Source: Mycobacterium noviomagense (GTDB lineage: Bacteria > Actinomycetota > Actinomycetes > Mycobacteriales > Mycobacteriaceae). From it: 64,000 bases of DNA. The notes beneath the pieces are model-generated. The model worked only from the letters and a program-made list of their open reading frames with translations, did not search any database and was not told the DNA's origin. The stretch lies in NCBI RefSeq assembly GCF_010731635.1, contig NZ_AP022583.1:4712001-4776000 (forward strand). The letters run 5' to 3'. Positions 8,455 through 18,068 of this stretch are shown piece by piece. A program made the translations under genes and the position numbers. The number at the start of each line of letters is the position of its first letter. Positions within the stretch are counted from its first letter, which is position 1.

Positions 8455-10074
8455 TCAGGCTCGGGCAAGGATGATCGAGAGAGACTTGCGCAACTGGTTT
8501 TCGGGGTCAGCGGGCAACTTCTCCGAACGCCAGCCGATGAAATCGTCCGGGCGCACCAACAGCGCCCCGTCGGGCGAGAGCCCGGTGGTCGCCGCCCACG
8601 CGCCGTCAGGATCGGCCGCGTCGCCGTCAGCGCCGATGCGCTGCACGGTGATCGGCACTCCTAGCGCACCCGACACCGACGCCGCGGCATCGGACCATGC
8701 GGCACCGTCATCGCCGGTCAGCAGGGTGAACCCAGAACCGAGCAGGTCGAGAGTCGAAATCTGATTGCCGTCACGATGCACCCACGCATGCGGCACTCGG
8801 GTTCCGGGTTGTCCGTGCAGTTCGTCGACCAATAGCACATCATCCGGGTTCGTTGGGGCAGGCTCATCGGAAACGACTGCAGCCGAGCGGTATTGGTAGC
8901 CAATCAGGAGCGCGAACATCGGCGCCTCCTTGTCCGGCGGCAATTGCGGCCGGTTGTCGTCCAACCGCAAGAAGGCAAGTGACGGGCCGGTCAGCGACTG
9001 GCGAGCGTTGAAGCGCCCGACCGGATGGCGCTCGGTGTGGTAGGTATTCAGCAGCTCGGGCCCGGCCACGCCGTTCAGGACGGCGGCGAGCTTCCAGCCC
9101 AGGTTGTCCGCGCTTTGGATGGCCGTGTTGGCTCCCCCGGCCTTGAACGGCGGCATGGTGTGTGCGGCGTCGCCGACGAGAAAGACTCGACCGCATTGGA
9201 ATTGGTCGGCCACCCGTTCGTACGGTTGCCAAGCAGCGACGTCGACGATCTCCACGTCGATCTGCTCGCCGATTGCCTTGATGAGTATGTCCGCACAACG
9301 CTCCCGAGTGAACTGCTCGACAGTTTCACCTTTGTCGGGGAAGTAGGTGGTAATGAATAGGCCGAAGTCGCCCTCGACCACCAGGAATATGCCCTCCACG
9401 TCAGCGTTTTTGACTTGTACGCCATCCCCATCCCCTAAGTGCGGCACGAACTTGCGCCAGGGCGCCCGGAAGTAGATGAAGACGACGAAGATCGGCACCG
9501 CGCCGTACCCCGAAGTGGTGATGCCAAGCGAGTCTCGCACCGGGCTGTGCACGCCGTCGGCGGCGACGACGTACTCCGCGCGTATCGTCTCAGTTACTCC
9601 CGAATCCCTATCGCGCACAACCGCTGTCACACCCTCGCTGTCCTGCTCGAACGATGACAACTCCGTCCCGTAGCGCACTTCGTTGCCATGCCGGCGGCTG
9701 TCGGCCAGCAGCATCGGCTCCAGTCGGCTCTGCGGTAGATACTGCGCGGACGGCTCCGGGCTCAGTCCGTCGAAGGGCGCGAAAATAGCGTTGATGTCCA
9801 TGCCCGTTTCTTCTTCGGCGCTGTTGAGCGTTGGCTTGACGACCAGGTCCGAAACGTGCTCTGCGACCGCATGGGACTCGTCACCGAGCCCCAACCGCCG
9901 CAGGATCTCCAGGCTGCGGAAACTCAGGTTGCGAGCTTTCGGATAGATGAAGACCTCACGTCGCTTTTCCACCAGCAGCGAGCGGACCCCGTGCTTGGCC
10001 AGCAGCGCCGAGGTGGCGAGCCCGGCGGCTCCGGCGCCGACGATAAGGACAGGAACGCGCATGACATTGGCCAT
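8455..10074 (-). CDS. FAD-dependent aromatic monooxygenase (class A)
   Basis: 539 aa flavoprotein hydroxylase of the PheA/MhpA/TfdB type. An N-terminal FAD Rossmann fold (VLIVGAGAAGLATSALLAKH, about residues 8-27), the DG motif VVAADGVHSPVR and the second FAD motif VFLVGDAAHTMPPFKAGGAN are present. A C-terminal thioredoxin-like domain fits the length. Such enzymes hydroxylate phenolic rings using NAD(P)H and O2. The start is ATG 10074 after GGTGAGG, or the fifth codon at 10062. A cluster of inverted half-sites lies directly upstream. With the downstream decarboxylase-like gene it points to aromatic catabolism. Confidence 0.87.
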   Translation of the reverse strand: MANVMRVPVLIVGAGAAGLATSALLAKHGVRSLLVEKRREVFIYPKARNLSFRSLEILRRLGLGDESHAVAEHVSDLVVKPTLNSAEEETGMDINAIFAPFDGLSPEPSAQYLPQSRLEPMLLADSRRHGNEVRYGTELSSFEQDSEGVTAVVRDRDSGVTETIRAEYVVAADGVHSPVRDSLGITTSGYGAVPIFVVFIYFRAPWRKFVPHLGDGDGVQVKNADVEGIFLVVEGDFGLFITTYFPDKGETVEQFTRERCADILIKAIGEQIDVEIVDVAAWQPYERVADQFQCGRVFLVGDAAHTMPPFKAGGANTAIQSADNLGWKLAAVLNGVAGPELLNTYHTERHPVGRFNARQSLTGPSLAFLRLDDNRPQLPPDKEAPMFALLIGYQYRSAAVVSDEPAPTNPDDVLLVDELHGQPGTRVPHAWVHRDGNQISTLDLLGSGFTLLTGDDGAAWSDAAASVSGALGVPITVQRIGADGDAADPDGAWAATTGLSPDGALLVRPDDFIGWRSEKLPADPENQLRKSLSIILARA

Positions 10075-10097
10075 CGCTCACCTCACCATCCAGAAAG

Positions 10098-10119
10098 TGA
10101 TAGTTACTATCATATAGTA
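10098..10119. promoter_or_regulatory. Overlapping palindromic operators upstream of the FAD monooxygenase
   Basis: Two palindromes share one half-site: TGATAGT-T-ACTATCA (10098-10112) and TACTAT-CAT-ATAGTA (10105-10119). On the minus strand the second contains TATGAT, a good -10 candidate for the monooxygenase. This AT-rich patch stands out in the GC-rich surroundings. Confidence 0.6.
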
Positions 10120-10140
10120 GCGGCTATCGGTTTGGGATGG

Positions 10141-11673
10141 CTAGCTGAACGCGGCCACGAACTCGTTCGCCACGTCGACAGTCCGCTCGCGGTCCGCCGG
10201 CACCAAGCCGATGCGGGTCCGACGGTCGACGATGTCCTCGACGGTCAGTGCACCTTCGTGGGTCACCGCGTATTCGAACTCCGCGCGGATCACGTCGATG
10301 CCGTCGGCGACCGGATCGGTCGGACGCTCGCAACTCGCGGCGGCGACGACACTGGGCGCCTCTGCCCCGTAGCGCGCGACCAGCGATGCCGGCAGCCCGG
10401 TAGCCGGCCGGGCGGTCGATCCCGGGTTGGCCGGCGCGCCGACCAGTGGCAGGTTGCGGGTCCGGCAGGGACGGGCGGTCAGGCCGCGCGACCGGATTGC
10501 ACGGTCGAGGACGTCCTGCGCCATGTATCGGTATTCGGTGAGCTTGCCTCCGATCACGCTGATGACACCGGAGGGCGAGTCGACGACGGCGTGTTCGCGT
10601 GAGATGTCCGCGGTGCGTCCCGCACCGGTGTCGACCAGCGGCCGCAGCCCGGCATAGGAACCAATGACGTCGGAGGGGCGCAACGCGGTGCCCAGCGCGG
10701 TGTTCACCGTGTCGAGCAGGAAGTCGATTTCGCCCGGAGTCGGTTGCGGCACATCGGGAATCGGGCCGGGCGCGTCTTCGTCGGTCAGCCCGAGGTAGAC
10801 GCGGCCCAACTGCTCGGGCATGGCGAACACGAAGCGGTTGAGCTCACCGGGTATCGGAATAGTCAGCGCCGCAGTGGGATTGCCGAAAGCCGCGGCGTCG
10901 AAGACGAGGTGCGTGCCGCGGCTGGGCCGCAGCCGCAGCGACGGGTCGATGTCGGCCGCCCAGACCCCCGTCGCATTGATGACGGCGCGCGCGGAGACGT
11001 CGAAGGATCCGCCGCTGCGATGGTCGGTCAGCCGCACCGACGTGCCGGTGGCCTGCGATGCGGCCACATAGGTGAGAATCCGGGCCCCGTACTGTGCCGC
11101 GGTACGCGCCATCGCGGTGACCAGTCGCGCGTCGTCGATGAGCTGGCCATCGTAGGCCAGTAGACCGCCGTCGAGTCCGTCGCGCCGCACGGCAGGAGCC
11201 ATGTCGATAACGCGCTGTGCCGATATACGGCGCGAGCGCGGCAGGACAGATCCCGGCGTGCCCGCCAGCTTGCGCAACACATCACCGGCCAGGAATCCGG
11301 CGCGCACCAGCGTCCGCTCGGCGTGGCCCATCGTCGGCAGCAACGGCACCAGCTGCGGCATCGCCCGCACCAGGTGAGGGGCGTTGCGTGCCATGAGGAT
11401 TCCGCGTTCGACCGCACTGCGCCGGGCGATGCCGAGGTTTCCACTCGCCAGGTAACGCAGGCCGCCGTGCACCAGCTTGGAGCTCCACCGGCTGGTGCCG
11501 AAGGCCAGATCGTGCTTTTCAACCAGCGCCACCCGCAGGCCCCGCGCCGCAGCGTCCAGGGCGATCCCGGTGCCGGTGATGCCGCCGCCGATGACGATGA
11601 CGTCCACCGGTGCGCCGTCGGCCAGCGCCTGCAGGTCGGCGGTGCGGCGGGCCGCGTTCAAAGCGATGGGCAT
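10141..11673 (-). CDS. glpD: Glycerol-3-phosphate dehydrogenase
   Basis: 510 aa FAD enzyme oxidising sn-glycerol-3-phosphate to dihydroxyacetone phosphate at the membrane, feeding electrons to quinone. The FAD motif VIVIGGGITGTGIALDAA (about residues 25-42), GTSRWSSKLVHGGLRYL, SYAGLRPLVD and VISVIGGKLTEYR are family hallmarks. ATG 11673 is chosen because it shares one base with the TetR stop (TGATG) and gives the length of GlpD1 (about 516 aa). Upstream codons lie inside TetR. It is adjacent to a TetR gene and divergent from an AGPS-like oxidase, as in the Rv2249c-Rv2251 arrangement. Confidence 0.93.
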   Translation of the reverse strand: MPIALNAARRTADLQALADGAPVDVIVIGGGITGTGIALDAAARGLRVALVEKHDLAFGTSRWSSKLVHGGLRYLASGNLGIARRSAVERGILMARNAPHLVRAMPQLVPLLPTMGHAERTLVRAGFLAGDVLRKLAGTPGSVLPRSRRISAQRVIDMAPAVRRDGLDGGLLAYDGQLIDDARLVTAMARTAAQYGARILTYVAASQATGTSVRLTDHRSGGSFDVSARAVINATGVWAADIDPSLRLRPSRGTHLVFDAAAFGNPTAALTIPIPGELNRFVFAMPEQLGRVYLGLTDEDAPGPIPDVPQPTPGEIDFLLDTVNTALGTALRPSDVIGSYAGLRPLVDTGAGRTADISREHAVVDSPSGVISVIGGKLTEYRYMAQDVLDRAIRSRGLTARPCRTRNLPLVGAPANPGSTARPATGLPASLVARYGAEAPSVVAAASCERPTDPVADGIDVIRAEFEYAVTHEGALTVEDIVDRRTRIGLVPADRERTVDVANEFVAAFS

Positions 11674-12242
11674 CAGGACAGATATCCGTTCAGTGAGTAG
11701 GCCAGTTCGGCACTGAGCGCGTCGGCGCCGAGAATCGGCCGGACGATGCGTGCGGACTGAATCGTGGACTGGGTGATCAGCAATACCATCGCGGCAAGCT
11801 GGCGGGGGTCGCCGGAGCGCACGCTGCCGTGTCGCTGTGCGGCGCACAGCTCGTCGGCCAAGGCGTCGATCAGTAGCCGCTGGCTGGTGCCCAGGCGTTC
11901 GGTGATGTATACCATCGCCAGCTCCGAGCGCAGCACCGCCATCACCAGCTTGTCGCGCCGCAGTCGTTCGGCCACCGCCACGATCCGGTCGACCAGTGCC
12001 TCACGACCTGCACCCTGTGCCGGCACGTCCCGCGCTGCGGCGGTGATGTGCCGGGTCAGCAGCTCGGCCAGGATCGACCGGGTGTCGGGCCAGCGGCGGT
12101 ACACGGTCGGCCGGCTGACTCCGGCCCGGCGCGCAATTTCAGCCAGCGTCACGCGTTCGACCCCGAAATCGCGCACACAGCTCGCCGCGGCCTGAAGTAT
12201 CCGGTCACCGGTGTCGGCAGGCGCATTACTGATTGACAGCAT
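11673..12242 (-). CDS. TetR family regulator, Rv2250c-like
   Basis: 189 aa. The helix-turn-helix VTLAEIARRAGVSRPTVYRR sits near residues 31-50. ATG 12242 gives MLSISNAPADTGDRILQAA, a normal TetR lead-in; the longer frame runs into the divergent gene. It is translationally coupled to glpD (TGATG) and only 17 bp from the start of the divergent FAD oxidase, so it probably controls both. The gap holds a TGTAA direct repeat 8 bp apart. Confidence 0.9.
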   Translation of the reverse strand: MLSISNAPADTGDRILQAAASCVRDFGVERVTLAEIARRAGVSRPTVYRRWPDTRSILAELLTRHITAAARDVPAQGAGREALVDRIVAVAERLRRDKLVMAVLRSELAMVYITERLGTSQRLLIDALADELCAAQRHGSVRSGDPRQLAAMVLLITQSTIQSARIVRPILGADALSAELAYSLNGYLS

Positions 12243-12259
12243 ATGTAATACTGTAACGC

Positions 12260-13864
12260 ATGCCTGACGAGCTGCTGCCGCCGATGAAGTGGAACGCGTG
12301 GGGCGATCCTGCTGCGGCCAAACCGCTGTCGGAGTGGATCCAGTCGCTGCTGGAACAGGCTCTGGCCGTGAAGGATTCGGGCGCAACTGAGCTGCCCGCG
12401 GACCAGGTGCGGCTGCGCCCGAGCGCGCTGGAGCAGGGCGACTATGACGCACTGGCGGCGATCGTCGGGCAACAGTACTGCCGCGTCGGTGACCGTGACC
12501 GGTTGCTGCATGCCGGCGGCAAGTCCACCCTGGACTTGCTGCGCCGCAAGAACACCGGCGTTCAGGACGCACCCGACGCGGTGCTGCTGCCCGGCGACGA
12601 CGACGAGGTAGCGGCGACCCTGCGGCATTGCTCCGAGCGCGGCATCGCCGTCGTTCCCTTCGGTGGCGGCACCAGCGTGGTGGGTGGGCTCGACCCGGTC
12701 AGGGGGCAGTTCAACGCCGTCGTGTCGCTGGATCTGCGCCGCTTCGATCGGTTGCACGCGCTCGACGACGTGTCCGGTGTGGCCGAACTCGGTGCCGGCG
12801 TCACCGGCCCGCAGGCCGAGCGACTGCTTGGCGAACACGGCTTTTCGCTCGGGCATTTTCCGCAGAGCTTCGAGTTCGCCACCATTGGCGGCTTTGCGGC
12901 GACCCGTTCGTCGGGCCAGGACTCGGCGGGCTACGGCCGTTTCGACGACATGATCCGCGCGCTGCGAGTCGTCACCCCGGCGGGCGTGCTGGAGCTGGGC
13001 CGGGCACCGGCGTCGGCGGCCGGACCGGACCTGCGGGAGTTGTTGATCGGCTCGGAGGGCGTGTTCGGCGTTATTACCCGGGTGCGGCTGCGGGTGCACC
13101 GCGTGCCCGAGGCCAGCATCTACGAGGCATGGTCGTTTCCGGACTTCGCCACTGGAGCCGCCGCTTTGCGCGCCGTCGCCCAAACCGGCACGGGGCCAAC
13201 CGTCATCCGGCTTTCCGACGAAGCGGAGACCGGGGTCAACCTGGCCACCACCGATGCGATCGGCGAGCAGCAGATCACCGGCGGCTGCCTGGCCATCACC
13301 GTGTTCGAAGGCACCGCGGCGCACGCCGAAAGCAGGCATGCCGAAACACGATCCCTGTTGCAAGCGCACGGCGGCACGTCGCTGGGTGAGGAGCCGGCGC
13401 GGGCTTGGGAGCGCGGCCGGTTCAGCGCGCCGTACCTGCGCGACTCGCTGCTGTCGGCGGGCGCGCTGTGTGAGACCCTCGAGACCGCCACCGACTGGTC
13501 GAACATTGCGCCGCTGAAGGCTGCGGTCACCGACGCGCTGACGGCCGCGCTGGCCGAATCCGGCACGCCGGCGCTTGTGCTGTGCCACATTTCGCACGTG
13601 TATGCCACCGGCGCTTCGCTGTACTTCACCGTCGTGGCCGGGCAACGCGGCAACCCGATCGAGCAGTGGCGCGCCGCCAAGGCCGCGGCGTCCAAGGCGA
13701 TCATGGCCACCGGCGGAACAATCTCCCACCACCACGCCGTGGGCGCAGATCACCGGCCCTGGATGCGCGACGAGATCGGCGACCTGGGCGTGCAGATCCT
13801 GCGGGCCGTCAAGAACGCGCTCGATCCGGCTGGAATCCTCAACCCCCGCAAGCTGATTCCGTGA
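12260..13864 (+). CDS. FAD-binding oxidase, alkyl-dihydroxyacetonephosphate synthase-like
   Basis: 534 aa. The FAD_binding_4 domain contains VPFGGGTSVVGG near residue 133 and the flavin loop FATIGGFAATRSSGQDSAGYG. The C-terminal domain has TISHHHAVGADHRPWM near residue 488, the His-rich signature of AGPS-type enzymes. Human AGPS makes ether lipids; the mycobacterial role is not established, but neighbours glpD and diacylglycerol kinase place it in glycerolipid metabolism. The next gene starts within its stop codon (GTGA). Confidence 0.88.
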   Translation: MPDELLPPMKWNAWGDPAAAKPLSEWIQSLLEQALAVKDSGATELPADQVRLRPSALEQGDYDALAAIVGQQYCRVGDRDRLLHAGGKSTLDLLRRKNTGVQDAPDAVLLPGDDDEVAATLRHCSERGIAVVPFGGGTSVVGGLDPVRGQFNAVVSLDLRRFDRLHALDDVSGVAELGAGVTGPQAERLLGEHGFSLGHFPQSFEFATIGGFAATRSSGQDSAGYGRFDDMIRALRVVTPAGVLELGRAPASAAGPDLRELLIGSEGVFGVITRVRLRVHRVPEASIYEAWSFPDFATGAAALRAVAQTGTGPTVIRLSDEAETGVNLATTDAIGEQQITGGCLAITVFEGTAAHAESRHAETRSLLQAHGGTSLGEEPARAWERGRFSAPYLRDSLLSAGALCETLETATDWSNIAPLKAAVTDALTAALAESGTPALVLCHISHVYATGASLYFTVVAGQRGNPIEQWRAAKAAASKAIMATGGTISHHHAVGADHRPWMRDEIGDLGVQILRAVKNALDPAGILNPRKLIP

Positions 13865-14781
13865 AACGTCAGCGCGACATCAGCCAGGTGACCGTGCTGA
13901 CCAATCCGGCCTCAGGGCACGGACACGCGCCGCATGCCGCTGAGAAAGCCGTCGCGCGGTTGCAGCAGCGGGGGGTCGACGTCGTCGAAATCGTCGGGAC
14001 CGATGCCGGCCACGCGCGCCGACTGGTGGATGAGGCCCTCGAGCGCGGCACAGACGCAGTGGTGGTCGTCGGCGGCGACGGTGTGATCGGCCTCGTGCTG
14101 CAGACGTTGGCGGGCAGCGACATTCCGCTGGGAATCGTGCCCGCGGGCACGGGCAACGACCATGCTCGCGAATACGGGATTCCCAAGGACCCGGTAGCCG
14201 CCGCCGATATCGTCGCCGACGGGTGGACGGAAACCGTCGACTTAGGAAGAATCCGCGACCGCGCCGGTGGCGTCACGTGGTTCGGCACCGTTGCCGCGGC
14301 GGGATTCGATTCGCTGGTGACCGATCGGGCCAACCGGATGCGCTGGCCGCGCGGACGGATGCGCTACAACCTCGCGATGCTTGCGGAGCTGTCGCAGTTG
14401 CGGCTGCTGCCGTTTCGGCTGGTGTTCGACGGCAAAGAGGTCGTCACCCATCTGACGCTGGCGGCATTTGGCAATACCCGCAGTTACGGCGGCGGCATGC
14501 TGATTTGCCCCCATGCCGACCACGCCGACGGCCGGCTCGACATCACGATGGTGCACACGGCATCGCGAGCCCGATTGGTCCGCTTGTTCCCCACCGTGTT
14601 CAAAGGAACCCACGTCGACCTCGACGAGGTGAGCACGGCACGCGCACAGTCAGTCGATGTTGAGTCGCCTGGTATCAACGCCTACGCCGACGGTGAGTAC
14701 GTGTGCGCACTGCCGGCTGAGATCAGCGCGGTCTCAGGCGCGCTGCACGTGCTTCGGAAAACTAGCCCACTCCCTGGCTGA
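13861..14781 (+). CDS. Diacylglycerol/lipid kinase, Rv2252-like
   Basis: 306 aa (Rv2252 is about 309 aa). The DAGK catalytic motif VVGGDGVIGLVLQTLAG lies near residue 70 and VPAGTGNDHAREYG near 92; the C-terminal beta-sandwich follows. It phosphorylates diacylglycerol to phosphatidic acid using ATP, and in M. tuberculosis the orthologue was linked to phosphatidylinositol mannoside synthesis. GTG 13861 overlaps the upstream stop by 4 bp, so translation is coupled. Its last 20 bp overlap the convergent DUF3145 gene. Confidence 0.92.
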   Translation: MKRQRDISQVTVLTNPASGHGHAPHAAEKAVARLQQRGVDVVEIVGTDAGHARRLVDEALERGTDAVVVVGGDGVIGLVLQTLAGSDIPLGIVPAGTGNDHAREYGIPKDPVAAADIVADGWTETVDLGRIRDRAGGVTWFGTVAAAGFDSLVTDRANRMRWPRGRMRYNLAMLAELSQLRLLPFRLVFDGKEVVTHLTLAAFGNTRSYGGGMLICPHADHADGRLDITMVHTASRARLVRLFPTVFKGTHVDLDEVSTARAQSVDVESPGINAYADGEYVCALPAEISAVSGALHVLRKTSPLPG

Positions 14782-15274
14782 GCCAGGTCACTTCGCCGAC
14801 GTCGCCGCCGTCGCGGTACACCTCGAGCGCTTCGTCCCACGCGGTGCCCAAGGCGGAATCCAGTTCGGCGGCCAGCGCGTCAGCGCCAGCGGCCATCATC
14901 GCTCGCAGCCGCATCTCGCCGACCATGATGTCGCCGTTGGCGCTCGTCGTCCCGCTCCACAGTCCTAGCTGCGGGGTGTGGCTGAACCGCTGACCGTCGA
15001 CGCCGGGGCTGGGATCCTCGGTGACCTCGAAGCGCAGCACCGACCAGGAGCGCAGCGCGTTGGCCAACCGGGCGCCGGTGCCGACCGGGCCGACCCAATT
15101 GGTCACCGCGCGCAGCTGTCCCGGCATCGCCGGCTGGGGGGTCCACTTCAGGTTCGCCGGGGCGCCGAGGGTCGACGACAACGCCCACTCGACATGGGGG
15201 CACACCGCCGCCGGCGAGGCGTGGATGTACACCACGCCGGTCGTCGCGTCGGCGAATTGGTTCGACGCACGCAT
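14762..15274 (-). CDS. DUF3145 family protein, Rv2256c-like
   Basis: 170 aa actinobacterial protein of unknown function. ATG 15274 is chosen because AAGGAG lies about 10 bp upstream; an in-frame ATG 39 bp earlier has no such site. Residues visible include VYIHASPAAVCPHVEWALSS and an acidic C-terminal helix region ending TWLSQGVG. There is no signal peptide or membrane segment. It keeps its position next to the kinase and the serine hydrolase as in M. tuberculosis. Confidence 0.85.
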   Translation of the reverse strand: MRASNQFADATTGVVYIHASPAAVCPHVEWALSSTLGAPANLKWTPQPAMPGQLRAVTNWVGPVGTGARLANALRSWSVLRFEVTEDPSPGVDGQRFSHTPQLGLWSGTTSANGDIMVGEMRLRAMMAAGADALAAELDSALGTAWDEALEVYRDGGDVGEVTWLSQGVG

Positions 15275-15377
15275 CTGCTGCTCCTTCGGCTCCACGAGGG
15301 ACGTCTTCCCCAACGACCTGGTGAACCCGATGAGCAGGCTGCGAATGAACCGCCAGATGAAATTGTGCCTTGCGTGT

Positions 15378-16229
15378 CTATTGTGCCTCTTGATGCCCCT
15401 GTTGCGCTAGTGTGCGGTGCTGGGAAATTACTGCGTCGGATATCGCGGGCCACAGGGGCAACGCCCAGTCGCCGAAATCGCGGTCGGTCAGCACTACCAA
15501 AGCCAGGTCAGCGTCCGGATCGGCCCAGATGAAGCTGCCCGATTGGCCGAAATGGCCGAATGTCCGCGCCGAGTTGGATGCGCCGGTCCAGTGGGGCGAT
15601 TTGGCGTCGCGGATCTCAAAACCGAGGCCCCAGTCGTTGGGCCGCTGCACGCCATATCCGGGCAGCACTCCGTCCAGACCGGGAAATTGCACGGTGGTCG
15701 CCTCGGCGTGCATCTGCGCCGAGACGGTCGCCGGGCGCAGCAGGTCGACTGCAAAGGCCGCCAGGTCGGCGACCGTCGAGGTGGCGCCGAAGCCCGCCAC
15801 CTCCGCGCCGCCGTCCAGCCGGGTCGCGGCCATCGTCAGCGGCTCGAAGACCGCTTCGCTGAGGTATCGAGTGAACTCGATGCCCGATGCCTGCTCCACC
15901 GCCTCGGCCAGCACGGTAAAGCCCTGGTTGGAGTACACCCGTCGGCTGCCGGGCTTGGCCAGTATGTGGTCCGAGTGCATCGCCAGCCCGGACGCGTGCG
16001 CTAACAGGTGGCGAACCGTGGAGCCGGGTGGGCCGGCCGGAGTGTCCAGCTCGACGACACCTTCTTCGATGGCGACCTGCACCGCGCGGGCCGCCAAGGG
16101 TTTGGTCACCGACGCCAGCGCGAATTCGCGGCCCGTGTCGCCGTGGCTGGCCAGGGTGCCGGACGGTCCGACGACCGCGGCGGCGGCGGTTGAGACGGGC
16201 CAGTCGTCGAGTGCATCGAGTGCAGCCAT
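15378..16229 (-). CDS. Beta-lactamase-fold serine hydrolase, Rv2257c-like
   Basis: 283 aa class C-like serine hydrolase. The nucleophile motif S40-V-T-K43 (LASVTKPLA), the second motif Y99-S-N (RVYSNQGF) and the third motif HFGQSG are all present, so it should be active. There is no signal peptide, so it is probably cytoplasmic, with esterase or peptidase rather than lactamase activity. Substrate unknown. Confidence 0.87.
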   Translation of the reverse strand: MAALDALDDWPVSTAAAAVVGPSGTLASHGDTGREFALASVTKPLAARAVQVAIEEGVVELDTPAGPPGSTVRHLLAHASGLAMHSDHILAKPGSRRVYSNQGFTVLAEAVEQASGIEFTRYLSEAVFEPLTMAATRLDGGAEVAGFGATSTVADLAAFAVDLLRPATVSAQMHAEATTVQFPGLDGVLPGYGVQRPNDWGLGFEIRDAKSPHWTGASNSARTFGHFGQSGSFIWADPDADLALVVLTDRDFGDWALPLWPAISDAVISQHRTLAQQGHQEAQ

Positions 16230-16368
16230 CGCGACAGAGCCTATCGACGACTGGTCAGCCCACCGAGACTGCGCCTACGGCGCCAAAATCGCGGTCGATC
16301 AAGCTGTCAGCGCAGAATCGACGCCACCACCGCAGGCTCGGCGAACGTCCGGGGATAGGTTTGAGCGC

Positions 16369-17454
16369 ATGAGTCAGACAGTGCGCGGCGTGGTTTCACG
16401 CAAAAAGGGTGAGCCGGTCGAGTTGGTGGACGTCGTCATTCCCGACCCTGGTCCGGGTGAAGTGGTGCTTGACGTCACCGCCTGCGGGGTGTGCCACACC
16501 GATCTCACCTACCGGGAGGGCGGCATCACCGACGACTACCCGTTTCTGCTCGGCCACGAAGCCGCCGGCACCGTCGAGGCGGTCGGGCCGGATGTGACCG
16601 CAGTGGAACCCGGCGACTTCGTGATCCTGAACTGGCGCGCGGTCTGCGGTCAGTGCCGGGCCTGCAAGCGCGGCAGGCCACACCTGTGCTTCGACACCTT
16701 CAATGCCGAACAGAAGATGACGCTGACCGACGGCACTGAACTGACCCCTGCCTTGGGCATCGGCGCGTTCGCCGACAAGACGCTGGTGCATCAAGGCCAA
16801 TGCACCAAGGTCGATTCCGCGGCCGACCCTGCGGTGGCCGGGCTACTTGGCTGCGGCGTGATGGCCGGGATCGGCGCTGCGATCAACACCGGCGGCGTCA
16901 CCCGCGACGACACTGTCGCGGTGATCGGCTGCGGCGGGGTCGGTGACGCCGCGATCGCCGGCGCGGCGCTGGTCGGGGCCCGGCGGATCATCGCCGTCGA
17001 CACCGACAACACCAAACTCGAGTGGGCCCGCGGGTTCGGCGCCACCCACACGGTCAACGCCCGTGACGCCGACGTCGTCAAGACCATCCAAGAGCTCACC
17101 GACGGGTTCGGGGCCAACGTGGTGATCGACGCGGTGGGCCGGCCGGAGACCTGGGAACAAGCCTTCTACGCCCGCGACCTCGCGGGAACCGTTGTGCTGG
17201 TTGGGGTTCCGACACCGGAGATGCGCATCGACATGCCACTGCTGGACTTCTTCTCCCATGGCGGAGCGCTGAAGTCGTCGTGGTACGGCGACTGCTTGCC
17301 CGAACGCGACTTCCCCACGCTGATCGACCTGTATCTGCAGGGCCGGCTGCCGCTGGAGAAGTTCGTCTCCGAACGCATCGGGCTTGGCGACGTCGAGGAG
17401 GCCTTCCGCAAGATGCACGGCGGTAAGGTGCTGCGCTCGGTGGTGATGCTGTGA
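16369..17454 (+). CDS. mscR: S-nitrosomycothiol reductase / mycothiol-dependent formaldehyde dehydrogenase
   Basis: 361 aa zinc alcohol dehydrogenase, the exact length of MscR (Rv2259). Catalytic zinc ligands lie in [12 protein letters not shown] and LLGHEAAG, structural zinc ligands in [15 protein letters not shown], and the NAD fold has [16 protein letters not shown]. It reduces S-nitrosomycothiol and oxidises S-hydroxymethyl-mycothiol, protecting from NO and formaldehyde. ATG 16369 is chosen at [12 protein letters not shown]; the frame is open far upstream but antisense to the serine hydrolase. It overlaps the MBL gene by 4 bp. Confidence 0.94.
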   Translation: MSQTVRGVVSRKKGEPVELVDVVIPDPGPGEVVLDVTACGVCHTDLTYREGGITDDYPFLLGHEAAGTVEAVGPDVTAVEPGDFVILNWRAVCGQCRACKRGRPHLCFDTFNAEQKMTLTDGTELTPALGIGAFADKTLVHQGQCTKVDSAADPAVAGLLGCGVMAGIGAAINTGGVTRDDTVAVIGCGGVGDAAIAGAALVGARRIIAVDTDNTKLEWARGFGATHTVNARDADVVKTIQELTDGFGANVVIDAVGRPETWEQAFYARDLAGTVVLVGVPTPEMRIDMPLLDFFSHGGALKSSWYGDCLPERDFPTLIDLYLQGRLPLEKFVSERIGLGDVEEAFRKMHGGKVLRSVVML

Positions 17455-18068
17455 TCGAGCGGGTGGTCACCCACGGCACGTTCGAACTCGACGGCGGCAG
17501 TTGGGAAGTCGACAACAACATCTGGATCGTCGGCGACGATTCCGACGTCGTGGTGTTCGACGCCGCCCACGTTGCCGAACCGATTGTCAAGGCCGTCGGC
17601 GGCCGCAATGTGGTGGCGGTCGTGTGCACCCACGGTCACAACGATCACGTGACGGTCGCTCCGGAGCTGGGCAAGACGCTCGACGCGCCCGTACTGCTGC
17701 ATCCGGCCGACGATGTGCTGTGGCGGATGACCCATCCGGACGAGGGGTTTCGCGTGGTGTCTGACGGGGATACCGTGCAGGTAGCCGGCACGGAGTTACG
17801 GGCGCTACACACACCCGGCCACTCCCCCGGTTCGGTGTGCTGGTATGCCCCCGACCTCGGTGCGGTGTTCAGCGGCGACACGCTCTTCCAGGGTGGGCCG
17901 GGCGCGACGGGACGCTCGTTCTCCGATTTCCCGACCATCCTGGCGTCGATCAAGGATCGCCTCGGCACGCTGCCTGCCGACACGGTCGTGTACACGGGGC
18001 ACGGCGACACCACCACCGTGGGCGGGGAGATCGTCCACTACGACGAATGGGTGGCCCGCGGCCACTGA
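17451..18068 (+). CDS. Metallo-beta-lactamase fold hydrolase, Rv2260-like
   Basis: 205 aa glyoxalase II-like hydrolase. The metal motif THGHNDH lies near residue 60, followed by [24 protein letters not shown] and a last metal His in [14 protein letters not shown]. The GTG start overlaps the mscR stop (GTGA), so it is co-translated with the mycothiol-dependent dehydrogenase. It probably hydrolyses the mycothiol thioester product (inference from this fixed pairing). Confidence 0.9.
   Translation: MIERVVTHGTFELDGGSWEVDNNIWIVGDDSDVVVFDAAHVAEPIVKAVGGRNVVAVVCTHGHNDHVTVAPELGKTLDAPVLLHPADDVLWRMTHPDEGFRVVSDGDTVQVAGTELRALHTPGHSPGSVCWYAPDLGAVFSGDTLFQGGPGATGRSFSDFPTILASIKDRLGTLPADTVVYTGHGDTTTVGGEIVHYDEWVARGH

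Noticed and set aside
12149..13753. 534-codon minus frame opposite the AGPS-like oxidase
   Set aside because: Antisense shadow of a well-supported gene; no domain and no ribosome site.
15412..16368. Upstream extension of the mscR frame by about 319 codons
   Set aside because: The extension is antisense to the serine hydrolase, Ser/Arg-rich and without homology; MscR length fits ATG 16369.
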